From UBA8752 sp965659115 (GTDB taxonomy: Bacteria; Bacteroidota; Bacteroidia; Flavobacteriales_D; Sanyastnellaceae): DNA of 64,000 nt. The DNA lies in the NCBI GenBank assembly GCA_965659115.1, contig CBFHUP010000002.1, forward strand, positions 17,421 through 81,420, written 5' to 3'. The position numbers were made by a program, and so were the translations under genes. The notes below the pieces were generated by a model. The model had not been told where the DNA came from and did no database searches. It saw only the letters and a program-made list of their open reading frames with translations. Shown in pieces: positions 1 to 10,800 of the stretch; within the stretch, counting starts at the first letter, position 1; every line of letters begins with the position of its first letter.

Positions 1-1651
1 GTCAACTTCTAAAATGGTTTCGCTGCAGTTGGCATCGAAGATCAATGGATCATCGGTGCTGCCATATTCTCCGAAGGCCATGGCTGTGACCTCAGTATCG
101 ATGTTGCATGTGGTGCATTCTGTGGCATTGAACAATGCGAATGTGACGGTTTCTTCTCCGCCAGCGAGGTACACCGTCATGTTCACAAAAGTGGCGCCGT
201 CTGATACTATGATTTCGCCTTCTCCGCGGAGCTCGCCGTTGACGAAGGCGCCTACGGCGTCAGTTTCACTGACGTTCTCTCCATCGACGGTGATTTGCGC
301 CAGCACGAGCGCGACAGAAGGGTAGGTGTTGGGTGTGCCCCAATCTGGACTGCAGCCGTATTCGCAACTGCCGTCGTCATCGGTGGCCGTCTCGTCGTAG
401 TTGTTGGCGTCCGCGTTGGTGCAACCGGGGACCTCGTCGCCGTCGCAAATGCCGTCGCCATCGNNNNNNNNNNNNNNNNNNNNNNNNNNNNNNNNNNNNN
501 NNNNNNNNNNNNNNNNNNNNNNNNNNNNNNNNNNNNNNNNNNNNNNNNNNNNNNNNNNNNNCGGCGTCGTCAATGCAGGATCCGTCGCAGTTGAGTCCGG
601 GATCGGCATAGGTGCAAGATGCATCGTCGTCGGTGGCCTCAGTGCTGAAGTTGCAGGCCATTTCATCGGTGCAACCGGGGACCTCGTCGCCGTCGCAAAT
701 GCCGTCGCCATCGGCGTCGTCAATGCAGGATCCGTCGCAGTTGAGTCCGGGATCGGCATAGGTGCAAGATGCATCGTCGTCGGTGGCCGTGGCGTTGAAG
801 TTGCAGGCCATCTCATCGGTGCAGCCGGGGACCTCGTCGCCGTCGCAAATGCCGTCGCCATCGGCGTCGTCAATGCAGGACCCATCGCAATTGAGTCCGG
901 GATTGGCAAAGGTGCATGACCCGTCGTCATCAGTGGCCAAGCTGTTGTAGTTGCAGGCAGTGGTGTCCGTGCAGCCGAACACTGGCGCACTGGCGCCGAA
1001 ATAGAACGTGTCACGGTATTCATTGGAACCGTCACCTTCGATGAAGATTTGGCAGTACAATTGGCCACTCAATTCACCATCTGTAGTGAACTGACCGACC
1101 AGAACGCGCAGGTCATCGCCAGCAACACCGTTGGCATCACCGTTCAAAGCATACCATGCTCCACCGATGGCATCGTCAATGGCGATGCTCGCACCGTCCG
1201 CACCAAATCCGGGGTCGAAATTCGTGGACCAAGGGTTGTCACCCGATTGTACAATGGCTACCGCAGCTTCTCCTGCGCTTGCATTGAAGGACTGCTCCAA
1301 GCCCACAGTTACCCAGCTGTCGTAAGGAAGGTCAGGGTAGAAGCCGTATAGAACGGGGTTGATGCCGTTTGGAGTTGCTCCACCAAGTTCAGCATTGAAG
1401 AAGTTGGTTGTGGTGTTCACGTAAGTCTGGTTGACCGCATCACCAGAGACCGAGGACATAAAGTCCGTGGCATTGCTCATGGTGACATAGAGTCGTGTGC
1501 AACTGTAACCGGAGAGGTCGATGGCACCCAATGGTCCAACAAGGGTGCCGATGTTTTCGCTGACTACCTCTACTTCAAGGTTGTAGTCTTGGGCGAAGGT
1601 GACTGGGCTGCTCAGGAGCAATGTCAGTGCAGTGAGGATTGTGAATCTCAT
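1..1651 (-). CDS. Secreted GCTD/ACN-repeat surface protein, 3' end off the window, interrupted by an assembly gap
   Basis: I chose the ATG at 1651 because it gives a clean 20-residue signal peptide ending in FA before Gln; an in-frame ATG at 1693 would only add a polar stretch. Residues about 22-225 form a domain also found in the proteins at 1841-12319 and 49683-51554 (motifs TRLYVTM, DSWVTVG, LRVLVGQFTT). Next come cysteine- and aspartate-rich repeats of the type GCTD..ACN..DDxSC with DADGDGICDGDE, which resemble thrombospondin type 3 or MopE-like calcium-binding repeats. Three of them lie in a 150-base DNA period. Past the N run the frame stays open to base 1 but in a different register, encoding one more repeat and then a beta-rich module (DAVGAFVNGELRGEGE). 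The same type of module starts the protein at 49683-51554. The role is probably extracellular or adhesive, by inference only; the sorting tail is not in the window. Confidence 0.8.
415..981. repeat. 150-base tandem repeat encoding 50-residue Cys/Asp-rich units
   Basis: The start of each unit is seen at 562, 712 and 862, exactly 150 bases apart. The first two units are nearly identical and the third has diverged. The partial copy at 415-463 matches 665-713 on the other side of the gap. The unit encodes a GCTDEMACNF..DDDASC segment followed by DDADGDGICDGDEVP. Confidence 0.93.
464..561. other. Assembly gap (98 N) inside a tandem repeat
   Basis: 98 unknown bases interrupt the 150-base tandem repeat. 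The repeat phase on the two sides does not fit 98 bases: base 463 matches repeat position 713 and base 562 matches 712, so the true gap should be 148 bases plus whole units of 150. That size would also restore the reading frame. Confidence 0.97.
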
Positions 1652-1770
1652 GGGCTTGCAATTGTGATGATCGTTATGAAAAAGTAATCTCATAAAACGA
1701 GCTCAGAATTGCGACGACGTCTACGAATTCAATGAAACTGTTTACCAACAACTCCAAAAAGCAGGGATAT

Positions 1771-1804
1771 AAAAAAGAGAATGCCGCCCGAAGGCAGCAT
1801 TCTC
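1771..1804 (-). terminator. Intrinsic terminator of the giant surface protein gene
   Basis: A 12-base stem with one mismatch and a CGAA loop (1777-1804) is followed on the minus strand by six T (1776-1771). It lies 36 bases after the stop codon of the giant gene and upstream of the next minus-strand gene, so it separates the two. Confidence 0.85.
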
Positions 1805-1840
1805 AACGTCAAGGTGATTTGGTTCGCTTAACTCGTGTCC

Positions 1841-4800
1841 TTATTCAGTCACCAGCAGTTTCTTGACGATCATGTATTGGGCATTGGAAAGCCTGATCTG
1901 ATACATGCCACTTTGAAGGTCATCCGCAGGGATGTCTAAAGAGTGGTTTACACCTGGCGCAGCAAAGCCGTCATAGAGGTCCGTCACAAGGATGCCTTCC
2001 ATGGAGAACATGCTGATTACTACGCGCATTTCGCTTTCTACCTCGAAGCCAAGTTGGCTCCAGTCGTTGGTCGGGTTTGGTTGCAGGTTGGTCACACGGA
2101 TGGGACTCTTACCCACGGTGAGGTCACCGATTCCACCGAGTACGCTCGGGGTGTGGTCCACATCGCCGTCTCCGGACAACTCAGCATCATCAGATCCGGT
2201 GCACTCGGTTCCATTGACGTTGACGGTGTAACCGAACGATGAGGCATTGCCGCAATCGTCGACCAAGAGGTATTCGCGTTCAATGGACCACGGCAGGCAG
2301 CAATCGAGGTCTCCAAAGAGGTCTCCTGATCCCATGACGAAGTTGTTGTTGAACGTTCCACTGTAACCGAACCATCCGCTGTATCCATAAGCGTTGTTCA
2401 TGTTGTTGCCGGCCAATCCAATTTGGAAAGCGTAATAGTTGTTGGCTGGAGCATGCACCAAGGAGAGCATGGACCCTTCATAACTTCCCGTACCGGTGAG
2501 GGTTCCGCTTTGCATCAATCGGTAGTCCCAGTTTTCGTGGTCGTCCACCAGATCACCGCAATCGCGCTTGTAGCTCGTCGGGAAAGCTTGGTTGTCCCAA
2601 GTCGTCCAGTCCATGGCTTCGCCGAAGGATACGGCGATGTCCCATCCGTTGCCGGAACCGTCCAGTGCAATGACACTTTGGGTCAGGACCCAATTTCCAT
2701 CGGCCATCAATTCGACCGTTCCGTTGGACACTGGAGCATAGAGTTCCGCACCGCCAGGCAGGTTGAAGATTCTCAAACTGTGGGGGTCCATGCCGTTGCA
2801 AGTCTCGCCGTTTTCAAATGCCGCAGGCAGAGCCGCTGAGCAGAATGCAGACACTTCATCTGTTGGAGCATTGTCGCCGACATAAGATTCCGTGTAGGTC
2901 AAGCTGACTTCGGTGTCGCAATTGTCCTGGAAGGAGACCGTACAAGAGTCAGGGACTTCAACCGTACCTCCTAAATCTTCGCAACACACCGACAAGACCG
3001 TGCCATTGTCGAGGCCGCAAGTGCTGGTGAATTGAGGTGCAATGAGGTCGATGACCTGAATGGTCTGTTCGGCATTGAGCGTATCGGCGTTTCCGCAGTC
3101 GTCGGTGGCGATGACGGTAAAGGTCCGCGTAAAGGTGTAGTCCCCCTCTGCTTGGCTGTCATCGGACGCGCAGGTATACAGAGGTGGTCCGTCCGTATGG
3201 GTGATGGTGACCACAGGGTTTGGATCGCAAGCGTCTGTGACCTCGTAGGCCACAGTGCCGAGAGAATCCGCTCCAGTGTACACGTCACAATCTGGCGTTT
3301 GAGACAGCATGATGCTGTCTGGATCGGCCAGGGTCAGTGTAGGTGCGGTCACATCGATGATGGAGATCGTCTGCACATGCGAATCCGTTGTGGCATTGCC
3401 GCAATTGTCGGTTGCTGTGATGGACCAGGTCCTCAGCAGCGTGATGGTGCTGCCACAGGCCTCAGCAGTGCTGTCGGTGTGAACGATGGACACTTCGACT
3501 TCAGGGTCGCAGTTGTCCAAGGCCGTTGCAGTGGCCACTCCTGTCTCGGAGACATCGGAGTTGGCACTGCAAGCTTCATCGGCTTCGAGGGACAAGTCAT
3601 CTGGATAGGAAGCACTCAATTCTGGTGCTTCTGAATCCGAGATGGTGATGGTTTGCGTCACGCTCTTTTCGTTTCCACAGATGTCTGTGGCAGTCCACAA
3701 CCTGTTGATGGTGTAGCAGTCTGCTCCAGTGCTGTCCACGATGGCGTCCAGAGAACTGATGGTCACTGACCCGAGGCAGTTGTCATCGGCTTCAGGTGTG
3801 CCCAGTGCTTCGATGCTGAAGTCGCCGCCACATTGGATGGTGGTGTCGACGGGAACTGAAGCAAAGACAGGTGCGATGCTGTCGTACAGGTGCACGATCT
3901 GCATGGCAGAAGCCTCGTTTCCACAGGCGTCGGTCACGGTGTATTCCCGCTCATAGGCGCCTGCACACGGCCCTTCTGTTTCAATGTCTGAAATGGCCAC
4001 TGTGACGTCGCTGCAGATGTCAGAGGCGGCGAAACCATAGGAGATGGTGTCGCTGTAGTCCGCGCACATCACTTCGACCAAGCTGTCCAATTCAATGACA
4101 GGCGGCTGCGAGTCTTGAATGGTGTAGGTGGCTGTGGTCGATGCACTGTTGCCACAAGCGTCTGTTGCTGTGAAGGTCACGATACTTCCGCCTACAGATC
4201 CGTTGCAATCGTCGAACGTGGAGTCCACCGCGCTGCTCCAACTGATGCTTCCACAAAGGTCGCTGGCTGTTGCGTTGGCGTTGTTGGACTGCCAGGTCAA
4301 ATAATCGAGGATGTTGCCCATCCCGTCGCATTCGACGACCAGATCTGAAGCTGGGGTGTCGATGCTTGGTGCCAAGGTGTCCTGCACTGTGACCACTTGG
4401 GTGTGGCTCGTAGCGTTGCCGCAGGCATCTGCCGTGCTCCAAGTACGCGTCAGGGTGTAGGCATCGTCGCAGTCTCCAGCTGCCGTGTCCTCAGCAAAGG
4501 TGACGTCCACATCGTCACAGAGGTCTGTGGCGGTGAGCACATCGGCCGCAGGAACAGCATTGCAATCCACTGTGGTGTCTGCCGGCAGCAGCTCCACGAA
4601 AGTGGGGGCCAAGGTGTCTACCACCTCAATCACTTGAGTGGCTGTGGTGATGTTGTCGCATTGGTCTTCGGCGGTGAAAGTCCGCGTTACCGTGTAGGCC
4701 TGTGGACAATCGCCTGCTGTGGTGTCGGCTGAGACCGTGATGGTCACATCACTGTCACAGTTGTCTGTTGCAGCTGCGTCCTCCAAAGGATGGTCTTCGT

Positions 4801-7800
4801 GACACAGGGCCACATATCCGGCGGGAACGCTCGTAAAGACTGGGGCTACAGAGTCGATCAAAGTGATGGCCTGCATGAAGGTGCTGCTGTTTCCACAAGC
4901 ATCCAAAGCCGTGTAAGTGCGGAGGTAGCCCGTGGGACATCCACCGCTCACAGGATCAATGTTGCTGACGAATACCGTATCGAATGCACAGACATCGCTT
5001 ACCGCAATGTCATACAATGACGAGTCGTTGTAGAGGTCACAAGCAATGTTGTAGGTGAATGCTGACCCGGTGAAGTCGGGGGCGATGGTGTCGATGATGG
5101 TGAACACAGCTGTGGTGGCCGTTGCGTTGCCGCAATCGTCCGCAGCAGTGAAAGTCACACTGGCAGAGCCTGTGGCCCCACATCCGGCTTCGAGTGCGGT
5201 GAAGTCGTTGGACCACGTTACTTCTGAGCAGGCCTCTTCAGCGATTGCGCCGCCTTGCTCACCGAGCCAGGCCTCGAGGGCGGCGGTGTTGCCTTGGCCA
5301 TCGCACTGTACCGTCAAGTCTGCCGATGCCGTTGTCACATCTGGAGCTTGAGAGTCGCTGATGGTAAACGTAGCCGAGCAAGAAGTCGCGTTGCCGCAGT
5401 CGTCAGTGGCTGTGAAAGTTACCGTGGCATCGCCCGTGGCACCGCAGCTGTCGGACAGCGCTACAAAGTCATGGGTGATGGTGGCGGCGCTGCAGTTGTC
5501 GGTTGCAGTGGTGGAGGCCAGCCAAGCGGCCAGTTCTTCTTCATTGCCGTTGCCATTGCATTCGACCGTCAGGTCAGCAGCACATGAGAGGACAGGGGCG
5601 AGGGTATCGCTGATTGAAATCGCCTGTGTACATGTGGCTGAAGTGGCATTGTTACAATGGTCTTCTGCTGTAACCGTGAAGGTCCTGGTGAAGGTGTAGG
5701 ACCCTGCGCAGAGCGTGTCCATTGGACCGTCTTCAAAGGCGATTTCGATGTCGATGCTGGAGCTGCAGTTGTCGGAAACTTCAATGCTCGGAATGCCGGT
5801 GTTGCTGGTGTCGGAGTCGACCAAGCAATCGGCGTCTGAGAACAGGGCCACCTCGACTGGGCAGTCGATGCTCAGGTTGGGAGCGACAGTATCCAGCAGT
5901 TCGATGAACTGAGTGAACGAGCTGGAGTTGTTGCAATCGTCGGTGGCAGTGTACTCGCGCATCAACGTTGAGAACGGCTGTACGCAGCCTCCGCTAAATG
6001 GCATGTCCTCAAATGTGATGGTCACATCTCCACAGTCGTCCGTCGCTGAAATCAGGATGTTGTTGGGGTCAGTAGCATCTGTTCCATAGGCATCACATGC
6101 GATGCTGATGTTCATGTCACCGGTAATTTCTGGAGCCGTTTCATCCACAATGGTCAGCAGTTGAACCGCTGTGCTGGTGTTGCCGCAGTCGTCCACAAAA
6201 GTGTACGTCCGCTGTACTTCATAGCTGCCTTGGCAGGAGGTGCTCACGACGCCATCCTCTACCCAAGTGTAGGCCACATCGCTGTCGCAGTTGTCGGTTC
6301 CAGAGGCACTGCCGTATTCAACAGTGCTGTCAAATGCAGCACAGGCAATCGTGTCTGCTGTTACCGTGCCCGCGGGTGCCAGGGTGTCGAGCAAGGTGAT
6401 GGTCTGGGTACAGCTGGTCGTGTTTTCACAGAAATCTTCTGCCGTGAAGGTCCGCAGGATGGTCCTGCTGCCTTCGGGATTTTCATCGTCGCCAGCGCAA
6501 TCCATGGTGGCTTCAGCGTCTGCGAAGGTGATCGTGATGTCGTCTTGTGACGAGCAGTTGTCGTCGGCGCTTGCGTCGCCCAGCAAAGCTGTGGACAGGT
6601 CGGCAGTGCAGGACTCATCGAGCACCAAGGACGTGTCAGCAGGGCAGGTGATTTCAGGCGCGATGATGTCATAGAGCGACACGTACTGTCCAAAGGAACT
6701 GCTGTTGCCGCAGGCATCCGTAGCCGTCCAGATCCGCTCATAGGTTCCAGGACATCCGCCGGACAGTTGCATGGCCACGATCGTGTAGGTCACGTCGGAG
6801 CAGTTGTCGGTCGCCTCAATGGGCACGAGTGTGGGATCCTCGGGATCGAGCAAGTCTTCACATGCAGCGTAGGTGTAGAGGATGGAATTCCCCCAGTCCG
6901 GTGCGGTGACGTCTTGCAAGGTGATGGTTTGGTCACAGGAGGTCGTCGCCACATTGCCACATTCGTCTGTGGCTAGAGCTGTCCATGTGCGGGTGAAGGA
7001 GTAGGTACTGCCGCATCCAGGAACGGTGTCGTGGTCAGCATGGCTGATGCTCACGTCGACCGGGCCGCCGCAGTTGTCGTTGGCCTCGTATGTGGGCTCA
7101 CCAGTAATGGAAGGCAGGGTAGAAGCTTCGCAAAGGGCATCGGCTTCCACGGTCGCGTTTTCGGGACAGGTGATGGACACTTCAGGTGCGGTCAAGTCTT
7201 GAATCAAGATGGTCTGCACGCAGGTGGTCGAGTCGCTGTTGTTACAGTGGTCTGTGGCGACCGCTTTCCATGTGCGCTCCAACAGCTGACTGCCAGCGCA
7301 GAGGTCCGTGTAGACGTCGCTGTGACTGATGGTCACCTCTGGGTTTTCGTCGCAGTTGTCCAAGGCGGACCCGGTGGCCGCACCGAGGGTTTCTACAGAT
7401 ACATCGGCCAAGCAGTCCGCGTCCACAGCCAACGAGTCGCCGGCTGGGCAAGTGATGCTCACCTCGGGTGCCACATCGTCGGTCAAGTTGATGACCTGTT
7501 CGAAGGTGGTGTTGTTGCCGCAGTCGTCTGTGGCTTGATACATCCGCAAGATGGAACCTGCACATGCACCACTGACCGGGTTGTTGGCCAATATGGTGAT
7601 GGTGGCGTCGCTGCAGTTGTCACTGGCCTCAACGGAGTAGAGCTCGTTCTCGTCATAGGCATCGCAGGCGATGGTCACGATGGTATCTGCTGTGAAAACA
7701 GGTGCCGTCTGGTCTGCAATGGAAACGCTCTGCTCACAACTTTCGGTGGTTTGGTTGCCGCAGTCATCGGTGGCTGTTGCCGTCCATGTCCGGGTAAAGG

Positions 7801-10800
7801 TCAGTTGGCCTTCACAAGTGCTGACGGTGTCGGCATCGCTGTGGGACATCGAAACTGCGGGCATGCCCGTGCAGTTGTCCGAAGCAGTAATGCCGGGAAT
7901 ACCGAGCGCAACGGGGTCGGTGTTGGCATCGCAATTTTCGTCGGCTACGAGCACGGTGTCAGAGGGGCAAGTCAGGCTCAACTCAGGAGCGATGAGGTCT
8001 TGCACCACGATGATTTGCGCGCAGGTTGCAGTGTCGGTGTTGTTGCAATGGTCGGTGGCTACTGCCATCCATGTCCGGGTAATCACTTGACTCCCGGCAC
8101 AAGGTGTTTCAATGGCGTCGCTGTGAGAAATGCTCACAGAGGGCGCCTCGTCACAGTTGTCTGCAGCACCAGCAGTGGCTGAACCAAGGGCTTCGATGCC
8201 TGTATCGGCGAAACACGCCGCATCCACTTGCAGGGTGTCTCCCGCGGGGCATTCAATGCTGGCTTCAGGGGCCACTTCGTCTGTCAATTGAATCAGTTGA
8301 TCTGCAGTCGAGGTGTTGCCGCATTCATCGGTGGCGCGATAGGTGCGCAGAATGGAACCGGCACATCCTTCATCGAGGTCCACTTGACTGTCAATGATCA
8401 AATCCGTTGAGCTGCAGTTGTCCGCAGCACTGACGTTGTAGAGCTCGTCGGCTGAATACGCATCACAGGCTACCTGAATGGTGTCTGAGATGGTGATGGC
8501 AGGAGCCGTATTGTCTTCAACGCTGATGGTCTGTGTGCAAGAAGCCGAAGCTGTGTTTCCGCACTCGTCCGTGGCGGACACTGAGAAGGTTCTCAAGAAA
8601 GAGTATGACCCCAGGCAGGTGGAAGAGGTGTCTGAGTCCACATGGCTGGAGGTCAGGCTCACTTCTCCACCGCACGCATCGGCTGCGTCGATCTGTGGCA
8701 ATCCCAATGCGTCTGTTCCCGTGGCAGCAGCGCACTCCGCATCGGCAAATACAACCGTGTCTGAAGGGCAGGTGAGGCTGAGCTCAGGTGCAATCGTATC
8801 CAAGACTGTGATGATTTGCGTGCAAGTGGCCGTGGCCGTGTTGTCGCATTCGTCTGTTCCCACAGCCGTCCAAGTCCGGGTGATGGTCATGGCTCCGGTG
8901 CACGTAGAGGAGACCGCATCGGAGTGGGTAAAGCTCAGTGATGGAGCGTCGTCACAGGCATCCTCGACGGATGCTGTAGGCATGCCCAAAGTGGCACTGG
9001 TGGTGTCGACAGCACAGTTCTCATCCACCGCGAGCTCAATGTCGTCGGGACATGCGGTCAGGGTGACCACCGGTGCGATGGTGTCGATGAGATTGACGGC
9101 CTGCTCGTAGAAGGAGACATTGCCACAATCGTCTTCCGCACGGTAGGTGCGGTATGCGACACGTGGACACGTTCCGGTCACAATCTGAACGGAATCAATG
9201 GTCAACGTCACGTCACCACAGCTTTCCGTCGCCGTGATGTCATAAATGGTGTTGGGGTCGTAATCACCACAGGCAATGTCATAATCCTGGGGACCACTCA
9301 ACTCGGGTGCCGTGGTGTCTTGGATGATGAAGTCCAATTCAATGCTGCTCGAATTGTTGCATTCATCGCTGGCTGTGAAGGTGTAAGTGATGGTGCCTGT
9401 TTCGCCGCAACCGCCGCTCATACCTGTCATCACGTATGCCCAACTGACAGATCCACAGAGGTCTGTTGCTTCGGCTCCGCCGTGGTTGGCCAGCCACAAC
9501 GAACGCTCGGTCAAATTCCCTTCCCCGTCGCATTCAACCAGGGCACTGTCTCCACCAGAAATGAGGGGAGGTGTGGTGTCAACGATGGTGATGGTCTGCG
9601 TATGCGTTGTCGTGTTTTCGCAGGCATCCTCGGCAATCCAGCTGCGCTCGATCGTGCGGCAACCTTGGCCTGTAAAGGCGGTTTCAACTTCTCCATTAAA
9701 GGTGACCGTAGGAGATCCTGAAACGGTGCAGTTGTCGCTGGCCGTGATGCCGGTTACCTCAGGCAGTGTCTCGCTGCACTCGATGGTCAAGTCGCCAGGG
9801 GCGTTGTCAAAGGTGGGAGCGATGGTATCGATAAATGTGAAGACCTGGTCAATGTGCTGGGTCGTGGCGCAAGCCGTGTCGACCAAAGAATATGTCAAAG
9901 TGACTTGGTCATCGCACAAAGGTTCCGTGTTGACATTGCAATCAAGGTTGACCAAAACATCGCCGTTGGCTCCCGAAGCAGGGAATCCAAAGATGCTGCC
10001 TTCCCAAGCGAACCAACCGCCCGCACCGTACTCACAGTTGCGGTCATTGGCCATTTCACCCACCTGGAACCCGAAGTATTCATTGGTAGGGGCGTGGCTC
10101 AAGAAGAGCAAACTGCCTTCCAAGTCTCCAGCTCCTGTAAGGAAACTTTGGTCGTTTTTCATCGTGTAAACGGTCCACGAATCTGTGATGTCTGTGGTTG
10201 GAGTACAGTCCATGGCGGTTTTGAATCCACCATCCCACTCGGTGCCAGATGTTCCATTCTCGTATGTGATGTACACTTCCCAGATTTCATCGGGGTCTTC
10301 CGTTCCCGCTACCTCACCTTCGAGGACCGCGGTGTTGCTATTGGGGTATTCAGTGAAAGTCAATCCTGCTGCAGTCGGGACGTAATAGGAGGAAGACAGT
10401 CCAAAGTTTTCTACGCCAAACAGGACGATCGCACCGTCTTCTCCTATGCCCAACGCAGTGGTTGCCGTGCACACATTTTCCGTGAGTCTGCGGGCAGCCA
10501 CTCCACAACTGACACCGACGGCATCGCCGGTGCAAATGTTGGTTGCTGTGAGGTCGGACTGGCAACTAACTTGGTCCAGATCTTCTTGGCAGTCCAGTAC
10601 TTGGTCCTCAAGTGGGACATCCAAGGCCAAGCATGCTGGATCGCAGAAGTTGGCCAAGGGATTGCCGTCGCAGTCGAATCCTGGAGCGGGTCCAGATCCG
10701 CCACACTCACCGCATTCGTCGATTTCCCCTACACAGTCGTCGGCATCATCACAGATGCCATCGTTATCGCTGTCGGCAACACAGCCGCCGCCGCAGATCC

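Noticed and set aside
295..919. Several plus-strand frames across the N run
   Set aside because: They are antisense to the repeat protein, contain unknown residues, and owe their length to the GC-rich repeat, not to a protein family.
415..981. Regular repeats considered as a CRISPR array
   Set aside because: The 150-base units are contiguous, without variable spacers, and they code for protein in frame.
7031..8182. Plus-strand open frame of 383 codons inside the giant gene
   Set aside because: It is antisense to HYR modules that are clearly coding; the regular Cys/Asp/Thr codons of the real gene leave the opposite strand open by chance.
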